Of a stretch of DNA of 46,120 nt, positions 37,726 through 46,120 are shown in pieces. A program made the position numbers and the translations under genes. This stretch comes from Helochares maculicollis (lineage: Eukaryota; Arthropoda; Insecta; Coleoptera; Hydrophilidae). Each line of letters begins with the position of its first letter. The first letter of the stretch is position 1. The notes below the pieces were generated by a model. That model was not told where the DNA came from, made no database searches, and saw only the letters and a program-made list of their open reading frames with translations. The DNA lies in the NCBI GenBank assembly GCA_033557835.1, contig JAWQRO010000254.1, forward strand, positions 1 to 46,120, written 5' to 3'.

Positions 37726-38108
37726 ATCGCCCAATCCTCGAGGACTCGAACTTTCAAACGGAGAAACGACCCTTCACTAAATAAATCCAAAAGTTCCCAA
37801 TTATACACGTCGTTGAGAAATCTCTCAAAAATATCAAACGAAATAAGGGAGGGATTTCTGCACCATGTCTCTTATAGTCATAAAAAACTGATTTATATAA
37901 ATCATTTAACATCAAAATATAAATAGAATAGAGATATGAGCTGCTAATAGGAAATTACATTACATGGGTTGGACTCAATAGTATCGAGAAAACATAAACA
38001 ACAAAATTGTTAAATGGCATTTTTAAATAAGTACATGTAGAAGTCTTGCACAGAGAGTAGGCATAAACGTAAAAAAAGATTAAAGGGAATAAATATAAAA
38101 CGGTAATC
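37726..38108. other. Non-coding DNA flanking the SINE
   Basis: The part up to about 37,850 is GC-richer and open on the plus strand (37693-37926) without any recognised family. The rest is AT-rich. Confidence 0.55.
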
Positions 38109-38193
38109 TTATTAAACGGAGAAAATATTAGACAAGAAAATATTAAACGCAAAAAATATTAAACAAAAAAACATTTAAACGAAAAAATATTAT
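38109..38193. repeat. Short A-rich tandem repeat, unit about 15-17 bp
   Basis: About five imperfect copies of a unit like AAAATATTAAACGAA stand in tandem. Copy boundaries are marked by repeated AATATTA followed by AACG or GACA. It is a minisatellite seed without evident function. Confidence 0.75.
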
Positions 38194-39229
38194 GCACATA
38201 AAAAATTCTTGCCTAGCTCTTCAAACGTAATTTTTTGCTACCGCCATATTTAATAAGACATTAGCGCAGAGTCAGCCCGACCATTTTTTGCCTTAAATTT
38301 AAATTAATATCCCGAAGGTTCCTTCATTAGCGGAGGACAATAAATCACTTAAATTTAACCAAGCAAGCATTCTTACCCCGCAGAAAAGTTGGCAGACTTG
38401 ATCGAACCATCTTTATCTTTCTATTACGTAATATTCGCTTGACCGAACCCTTAAATTAATCCAGATAAGATCTTGATGGACATCTGTCGTCGAATTTTCT
38501 GAGTATATGATTCGGGAAATTATTATCTCCCGTTACTTCGAAGGGATTAAGCCTCGTGGATTTGGTGGAGTGGAGAAGAGTCTGGTTATGCGATGGGGAG
38601 CGAAAATTCTGATTCGATAATCCTCCCTTGTTTATTGAAAAATGACCCTTCTGGACTTTAAATCTAAGGGTACTCTTATGAAAATTGCATAGAAATTTGT
38701 GAGTATGATTGGGCGAGCCAACCCGTGAATAATAGGCTTTTAAATATTTTATATGATATTTTGGATTTATTGGGCATAACTGGAAAATATATAAATGCTG
38801 TCGTGATATGTTACAAAAACTATAAAAGTTAATGAAAATGCTAATAAATAATCCATCATATGTTGAAATGTACAGAGTACAAAAAGACTGTTTAGTTAAC
38901 ATTTTATTTATTGTACCTACTAAGCAGTGAAATTTGCTTATTCAATTGATGAATTATAAAGTTCTTTTGTCAGTCTGTCAATTAGTCAAAAATCTTTGAA
39001 AATCTAATATTCAAAGCTGGGAAAAAATCTCAGATGTAGAAAATTGAAAAATCTTCAAAGAAGATTGCAACCAGTCACTTATATCCCACAAAGAAAATTG
39101 CAGTATCGATCCCAACAGCTTCAACAGTGATACCTTGAGTAAAGCAGACACGCGTATTTAAATTCCAATCTTTAGCAAATCAACTGGTAAACCCGTAATT
39201 GGCACAAGAAAACGCAGCATTGAACAAGA
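38194..39229. other. Non-coding DNA with the longest open frame of the window
   Basis: A minus-strand frame of 148 codons runs from 38902 to 38456. The predicted product is rich in Asn, His, Ser and Lys, has no recognisable domain, and begins with a short hydrophobic stretch around residues 14-30. No promoter, splice or polyadenylation context is convincing. I treat it as unproven; see findings. Confidence 0.5.
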
Positions 39230-39590
39230 TTAAAAAGGGAGGAAAAGTTTTCACCACCCTCGAGGCTGGCGTTCTCTTTTCATCCCCCGTCATGGGCCTC
39301 CTCCTCCCTGCATTTAATTAAAAGAAGTGAATCAGTATTTTATCTGTGGAAAATCGAGCCGGCTGCAATCGAATGCAGTTCAACCCGTGTTGCCTCCCTT
39401 CCGAATGGTTAAGATTCCCACATACTGGTTATATTTCAAGGCATAGTGCGAACGAATCAGGGTGTATATCTAATGAGGGCGCTCCTGTCTGTGGATTTTC
39501 GACTTGGAACGACAAGACGTGTGTTCGCAGCGATAGTGGGATTACGGAGGCTGCAACCGATTTGCATTCATGAGGCGATACAAGATTGCC
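39230..39590. promoter_or_regulatory. GC-richer patch of unknown role
   Basis: The stretch is distinctly GC-richer than its surroundings, with a C/T-rich first part (39,240-39,320) and mixed sequence after. A plus-strand open frame (39346-39573, 75 codons) with six cysteines exists but resembles no family I know. It could be a regulatory element or an unrecognised exon. Confidence 0.2.
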
Positions 39591-40429
39591 ATGGGAACAA
39601 ATATTACACTTCCCGTTTGTAAATACGTTCGAAAATTACTTTTTAACAAGAATCCACCCTGCGCACATCCCCTTGTAAAACTATTAACATAAAAATTCAT
39701 ATTGCATTCGGAGAAGCGCGAGCTGGTTCCAATTTCTCTTCTAGTGCAAACTTGTAGAAGCCCTGGAACGTTTAATGGGGTGTTAAACTTCAGTTTAACT
39801 TCGGTTAACCCCTGGTTACGAATCTTTTTTTTAGTGTTTTCCATTGGCTGCGAATACTTGTGTCATTTGGAATCAATTACTTTGTGTTTAAGATGCATCA
39901 TTGCATCGCTTATCATTTGTTATTCCTTTAGACTCGACTCATTCTTTTTTTAATTTTAAATGCTTCAGAACGATTTGAATGGAAAATGTTTATAAATACA
40001 TATCGTCAACTTGCTACTGTTTAGATCATATCAGAAAAATTTATATTGTTATCAAGTTTGTGTACTCTAATGGAAACAAAATCATTATCATCTTATTCGT
40101 TTCAATAAACTCCTAAAAACATTGCATTTTACGTATCTTCTTATAGAAGTGACTTTCTCATTCCAACAAAATCATTTATTTAATCGCGTCCACTGTTCTA
40201 AGCTATAAAACAATAAGTTATAGAATTTTTTAGGCAGCACAGCTTAGTTTACATAGAAAACAGGAGGTTAATATTGAGAAAACAGCAAACATTGTGTTAA
40301 TGTGTTTGGTTTTTAGTATAAAAATGAGGAAATGTAGCAATATTTTTTAAAGATGCATTTTAAGTTCTCTTTTCAAAAACTACAAGAAAACTTCTGATAC
40401 GTCAGTATAAAGCAAAATTGTTGCCGTAT
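39591..40429. other. Non-coding DNA
   Basis: Nothing recognised. Overlapping open frames on opposite strands at 39,542-39,953 look like chance. Confidence 0.65.
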
Positions 40430-41130
40430 GATTCTTCTTTGCTTTATACTTTGAAGGCTTTTCTTACTATCTGACTCCCACCAATCCCAGATTCTGTTCT
40501 ACTGCTTGATTTTTTTTTATCGTAACTTATTTTTGACTTTTCTCATATCTACTTCTCTCGTTAGATTGTACTCATTGCTGGTCTTCATCTTTGTCACATG
40601 TCGTACTTACCTTGACTTCAGCTTTCTTATGAATTGGCTTATAAGGATTTTTGTCTTTTGGTTTTACGTATGTTTCCCCGTAATATATCATAGATTTATC
40701 TTAATGCATTCTTTTCCCAACTTTTTTAATATCCTCTCTCTTGTATTTTATTTCCCACGGTTTGCAATCATATGCAAATGGTGATCGGATTATTGCCACA
40801 TACAATTTTTCTTATACTTTTTTGCACTTACTTTGATTTCAGAATTGAGTTGGTGTATATTATTGCAGTTTTCTATTATTTACTTTATTCCTGCCTACCC
40901 TCCGTTATTGTAGTTCTAAGAGAATTAAATTGTATTACTCCTTTAAACGTGTATACCTTACCTATGCTGTTTACTTTTTCTAAAGATTTAAATTTTATTG
41001 GTCTGGTAATGTTTATCTTATAAAATTAATTATTCCTTTTATATCGTATCTGGGATTTTGCTACACCATCTTTCTATTTCCTTATTGTTCTTCTTCTACC
41101 TCTTTTTAATCATATTCTGGTATGAATATC
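40430..41130. repeat. T/C-rich strand-asymmetric tract
   Basis: About 700 bp are strongly pyrimidine-rich on the plus strand. Words such as ACTTACCTTGACTTCAG (near 40,606) and ACTTACTTTGATTTCAG (near 40,827) recur, which hints at an old long-period repeat. Two plus-strand open frames (40506-40784, 40772-41023) code for hydrophobic peptides only because T-rich codons give Phe and Leu. I do not believe they are membrane proteins. The tract may be a decayed satellite or a mobile-element piece. Confidence 0.4.
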
Positions 41131-41632
41131 TTAATAGACTCATTTAACCGATCTCTTATTTTTATCACACATGACATTTTATGATAGCAAGAAAGTTGTA
41201 CTATATTTTAATGATTTATCTTACTAAATTACACATGCTGAGCATAACAAACAAATCATATTATTATTTAAGCTGTTCTTAGGAGTAATAATATTTCTGT
41301 TAACAAGAAGAAACCGCCTAACGTAAAAAACTGGGAGTCTATTCTCTATCTTAAACATCAAGTTAAAATCCGTACTTGCTAATAACTATCACGTTTTAAT
41401 GAATATGGAGTAACACAAATTTCTAAACCCCCCAAATAACCAAGATGTATAATACGCCAGATGTATCTACTTAATGACTTCCTTGGCACACAATAGGGTA
41501 CAATTTGGCTAAAATATCCGGGAAACAAATTCAACAAATCAGATTAAGTAAAAAGGACAATTCTGTTAGTATGAAACTGAGTATTCCCAATGCACCCCCG
41601 GTCGAGATTAGCATTTAATACAGGGTTCTAAC
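41131..41632. other. AT-rich non-coding DNA
   Basis: Nothing recognised. Confidence 0.7.
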
Positions 41633-41698
41633 GCCACGATCTGACTATGGGGATGATTAACATAAAACTAACATTAGTCCTGAATTCAGGGTCGTGGC
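41633..41698 (+). ncRNA. Pre-miRNA-like hairpin candidate, 66 nt
   Basis: The arms GCCACGATC (41633-41641) and GGTCGTGGC (41690-41698) pair over 9 positions with one G-T wobble. After one bulged G the stem continues: TGA with TCA, then several further pairs and wobbles to T41657-A73, with four single mismatches. A loop of about 15 nt (41658-41672) remains. Total length and arm length suit an animal pre-miRNA, and weak pairing continues below the base. AT-rich DNA yields many chance hairpins, and I do not recognise a known miRNA seed, so this is a candidate only. Confidence 0.25.
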
Positions 41699-44600
41699 TA
41701 TGTAAGTGGAAGATTATCAGACTAGGATTGTTCGCAATTATGGCTGGATTCTATGACTCATACCCGGCATTAGGACAACTTAAGCCTGATTTACTAGTCC
41801 CCAATAAAATGTGCCCGGCCGCACCAAACGCACTTTTGAATTGAATAGCGCAAATTTTATAAGTGGCCTCATTCCTCATCCAAACCCTCCCAGCCCATTC
41901 CTATCTCTGCAAAGACCACCGCACCTCTTTTGGTCCCGAAGAACAGATTAAATTACGGCGCTGGGAAATAAGAATGCAGGACCACAGCTAATCCTGAATA
42001 CTGATTCAATTGGACCTCTGCTTCATAGGGTGGAAAACTAAAATGAATACAAAATGAATATAATTACGGTTCAGGGGTGAATTGTACGGGCTAGGAAATT
42101 GGGTGGAATTTTCAAGAATTCATAGTATATCAAAGGTTTTTCATATTAATTCCGTTGCTATTTTGCATATAATTTGGTCACTTCAAATTTGCCTCAAGCT
42201 CAAGAACTGTTGTTATTTATTAGGCGTCCATTCCAAAGAGGGTCGAACATTTCTGCCCATAAATTGTAGACAGCCATTGCAGTTTTCCCATAAATGGATA
42301 GTGTTTATTTTTTATTCCTGGAATCTGATTAACAAATACTATTACTTATAGCATCTTAAGACATATGGTGAACCTAATAATCTTATCTGATTTGAATTAA
42401 TTTTTAATAGGGGTATTTTGTTTGGAAGTTGTTTTGACGATTTTTGTGGGGAAGATATAATATTGCTAAGTAGAATTTTTAAATATATACTTACACAAAT
42501 CAAAGTATAAGTATATTTTAATTCATATTTATTGTATTCACAGTGTATTTTAAGTCTTCTAGTTTTCACATTTCAACTGGATTAGCAATTGTATCAAATA
42601 ATTTATCCCTGGTTGTACATCAAGTTGTATTAACCTCCCAATGTCGTATCGTATACATCATTAAACAACTTCTTAGTATATTATTAGAGCAGTGTTCTGC
42701 AGTGCTTGCATTTAAGACACAATAGGGATCGGTCTTTAGTTTATAATCGTCTCTGCTTTGTGCTGACCAAAGATCTGAGAAGCAAAGGCAACAGAACCGG
42801 TCATCAACATAAAGAACGTTTTGATAAGCATCCCTAAGCCACCTTGGAGTTATATGCAATTTAATTGATAACATACAATGCCGGCGTAACACGAGGAACC
42901 CAACCACATCACTTTGCATTATATATCGGATACATATTGCTGCATTGTTCTGTTATCAAGGCCTGTTGCGGAACAATGCGAAATTAATATTAATTATGCA
43001 CGAGCGTTGAACAATTTTCGTGAATAAATTACGTCTAAGATATGGTTTCGAAATAACGCATCAGTTCCTATTATTTTAGAAAACAATGCACGGCAGAATA
43101 GTTCAGCTACTTTTGTAATAAACGATAATGTTGCTTTTAGCACAAGAAATTGTAAAACATGTTTGTGGAAAATATTTAATAAGCCTGCTCAATGCGTTTT
43201 GTAAGAATTTTGTGTATTTTGAAAAACAAATTTTTAGAAGAATTGGTTCCGTTCTGTTTACCGTCTCATTTGATTTATATATTACTTTTAGATATTTTAA
43301 AAACATACATAAAATCACAACGTTTTGCAGACGAATTGCAACATACACCTTATACATTAATAATTTGTTTTAAACATGTAGATTACATTGAAAATGATAG
43401 ATAATACAAGTGATAGTTTAAAATGTGAAAGATTGATGGTAGGAAAAAATCGAATTTAAAATAATTGATTTCATTTCACAACAAAAAATCTTGGTGCCAT
43501 TATGTCACTACGAAAATTATGAGTTTTGCGAATGGAACATTTAGTTTAAAATATGTTCTTGTGAAAGGAGTTTCAAGAATTTGAAGATAAATTTACAAAA
43601 TTATCTCATGTTCTTGTATGCGTATACCGCCAAACTAAATCATACAGTTGTTATTTTCTTTTCTAAATTTGTCACCTAAAACAAAAGTTCTTTAGTAATA
43701 TTCAGAAAAAAGGCAAAAAACCGATGATTTTTTTTTAAATATTACATATCTACGAATGTATTTAAAAAACGAACTCACCTCCAATAAAAGTGGCCATTGT
43801 GACTGATATTGATGGAAATGGAACAGGGAAACTACAAATGCAGCACATAAAATCAACAAATCCGTCCAAATTTTATAGCCTAGTACCTCATCTCGTTTCC
43901 CTGGCGCAAAAAACAAACGTTACATTTTTCATACGTAGGGTGTAAAAAATCACGTACAGCGCGGGTCTAACTTTACTATCCTGTTGCAACAATAAAATAA
44001 GGAATGGATTTTCTCGCAGACCATCGGCATGATCGTAGATTGCCAACGATGTGTACTAACCTAAGATATTTTCTCTTGCGAATGCTCCTTCCTATCGATT
44101 GCCCCGTCCACCCGCCGCCCGCCAACCCAACTGGCAATTATCGTAAAATATGCCCCACAAATAACGAAAACTGTCAAAAGAAAATAAATATTTTATTGCA
44201 ATTGGGGTATTGCATGATCTGGGCAAGGAAATGGCACATTAGGTCGGGATAGAGGTTCGACACAGACAACTTAGAGCCCTTTGATATATCATCTATCGTG
44301 TTTGAACAGTATTAGCGGCTTGAAATAAGAGGATCTATCTATTTTATTTTTTCTCGCAAATTAACTCGAATTGCACAAAAATTAAATCTGAACATTTGAA
44401 ATTGTTGTATAGGGCTATATGTAGAGGTATTTCGTGAATCTATCGAATTTTCACGATTTTGCAGTGCTTGTTCACATTGAAAAAGGAAATGGTGAAGTTT
44501 AATTTGAGTATTCGATTTTGAAATCATTCTTTGACGTGTTTACTTACATAAATACCTGAAGAATTGTTGCTAATTATAGGGGAAATTGTATAGATTTTCA

Positions 44601-46106
44601 TGTTAAATCTGACAACTTTATTTCGGGGCTTAAATCATCATTTCGATCGTGACTATTAAAAGCCGATTGTAGCATTATTGCCACTTTTATATCGTTTATT
44701 CCTTATACACGAAACACAATATTTTAAGTGATGAGCCGCCCGCCATCAATATTATTGTGAGGGTGTGCCCCAAGCACTACACTGAACACAAGTCATTACA
44801 ATTCAAGTTCCGTAAAGAAAAAAATCAATTTGGGGAACTACCGCAACTGTAAACACTATCAATTACATATTTAGGAAAATATTGGATTAAATTGAAAGTG
44901 ACATTATGATTTATGTGTCTCGTCACCCACTGTGCTTCAATAGTGACGACCAGTATACTCTTATATAGATTAAAACGCCTCCGTATCACTAGCGGGGGCG
45001 GCAGCTCAATTGCGGATAGATATTTCGAGGGAGGATGGCAGACTGTTTTTTATAGAAATGACTTTGGGGTAATCAAGGGCATGAGGTTATTAAGGGGCGG
45101 ATGTGAAGTACTCAAAATGAATGCGAAGCAATCTAACGAGCGCTATCGAAAAATTCGCAAGGTAGTAGAGTGCTTTCCAAATTGTCAATAAAGCTATATG
45201 ATATGCTTGATTGTAAGATGTATTTTGCTATAACTTTGGTGACACTTGTGTATTTCTAAATTTACTTAATACTGCTCTTCCATATTCTGTTAGAATTAAT
45301 GAAATAATTTCTGAGACATTGCGCGAAAAAGTTAAATTATAAAAATTTACAATTAATTTCTAATTATTCATGTTTGCAAAAACAGGGGGATTTATAACCA
45401 AACCAATAAATGCTTTTATAGTACAACTTAAACATATCAATCTCGTCTTCTATGTTTATCAATTATTGTTTTAAGATTCAAAAGTATAGAATTTCAGGTT
45501 TACCATTTTAATCATTGTACTTAAATACATTTTTAGAAATTTGTACCTATAACTACTAGTTACTAGAAAATACGAATCAATTCCATGTTTGGTTGCATAG
45601 CTAAAACAGTGAAATCTCTAAAGAGCAATTCGGCTATCGTGCAGAAAAGTAGAACTGATTCTATGGATCAATAACGCATCAGCAGAAAGTTATTTTTCAG
45701 CGATGTTATTATTTTTTTAAATTTATACCGCATCATGCAGATCTTGTCTATTTGCTATAAATTCAAATTTGGAATATTTCAATACTTATATCCCTTGTTT
45801 TCATCAAAGTTAACAGAAATAAATATTGATAAATTGGCGTACAACTCTAAATGTCAATATAATAATGATTAAATAATTTAATTTAATATTTGTATATAAT
45901 TTGATACCTATATATTTAATATTTCTTCAAGTGGTAAATAAGCCTTTAAAAAGTTGCTTACACAGTTCTTAAAAAATACTTTGTTGTAAATACCTGAAAT
46001 GTCTCCGCTAAACATTTTCTACACAAATGTTTTTATCAAATATCATTACTAGCGGCGATCGAGCAACAATAATATTTTGTCTTTACATACGAATAAAGCA
46101 ACTATT
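41699..46106. other. AT-rich non-coding DNA
   Basis: No gene recognised. Open frames of up to 99 codons (for example 42620-42919 minus and 44913-45191 plus) have no known domain. A 9 bp perfect inverted repeat GCATTGTTC/GAACAATGC stands at 42942-42979. GC-richer pieces at 41,740-41,970, 44,080-44,130 and 44,980-45,120 hold nothing I can name. Confidence 0.65.
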
Positions 46107-46120
46107 TATATATATATATA
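46107..46120. repeat. TA microsatellite cut by the window end
   Basis: Seven TA units reach the last base, so the full length of the repeat is unknown. Confidence 0.9.

Noticed and set aside
40506..41023. Two consecutive hydrophobic plus-strand frames resembling membrane proteins
   Set aside because: They lie in a pyrimidine-rich tract where stops are rare and Phe/Leu codons common.
42942..42979. 9 bp perfect inverted repeat as a structured RNA
   Set aside because: Around ten such short inverted repeats are expected by chance in a window of this size, and pairing does not continue convincingly inward.
1..46120. CRISPR array, bacterial operon or prophage
   Set aside because: No regularly spaced identical repeats and no prokaryotic coding density; the mobile elements present are eukaryotic.

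Overview
The window reads as nuclear DNA from an animal, most likely an insect or other arthropod. It is strongly AT-rich (about two thirds by eye) and shows no bacterial features: no operons, ribosome-binding-site-led genes or dense coding. The only protein similarity I can recognise is to decayed transposable elements typical of arthropods. I found no intact host protein-coding gene, rRNA or functional tRNA. The open frames present are mostly what AT-rich DNA gives by chance. The layout suggests a long intron or a gene desert, and I cannot tell which gene is nearby.

Region by region: 1-9,639 is AT-rich non-coding DNA with a GC-richer, motif-dense patch near 7,960-8,240. A degenerate C/T-rich tandem repeat lies at 9,640-10,080. 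A broken mariner transposase on the minus strand follows at about 10,301-11,060, then a second small C/T-rich block at 11,640-11,740. From 11,741 to 31,990 the sequence is again non-coding, with several GC-richer, motif-dense patches that look like regulatory elements: 13,860-14,060, 14,560-14,650, 21,885-22,060, 25,550-25,950 and 30,680-31,220. A RNA polymerase III B-box-like site is at 32,054. A broken non-LTR retrotransposon reverse transcriptase (Jockey/CR1-like group) runs on the plus strand from about 32,530 to 33,520. A TC/TA microsatellite is at 34,707-34,748, a stop-poor serine/threonine-codon-rich tract at 36,500-37,500, a tRNA-derived SINE on the minus strand at about 37,588-37,725, and a short 15-17 bp tandem repeat at 38,109-38,193. 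A T/C-rich strand-asymmetric tract covers 40,430-41,130, and a pre-miRNA-like hairpin lies at 41,633-41,698. The window ends inside a TA microsatellite.

No genes here can be described as working together. The functional hypothesis I can best support is regulatory: three close matches to the insect CTCF core (8,096; 12,408; 14,010), three perfect CRE octamers (6,913; 12,785; 24,180), and homeodomain/POU/Sox-like sites grouped in GC-richer patches. These are motif-level observations that need cross-species alignment. I did not find a clear previously undescribed system; the best leads are the candidate regulatory patches, the hairpin at 41,633, the SINE, and the odd strand-asymmetric tracts.
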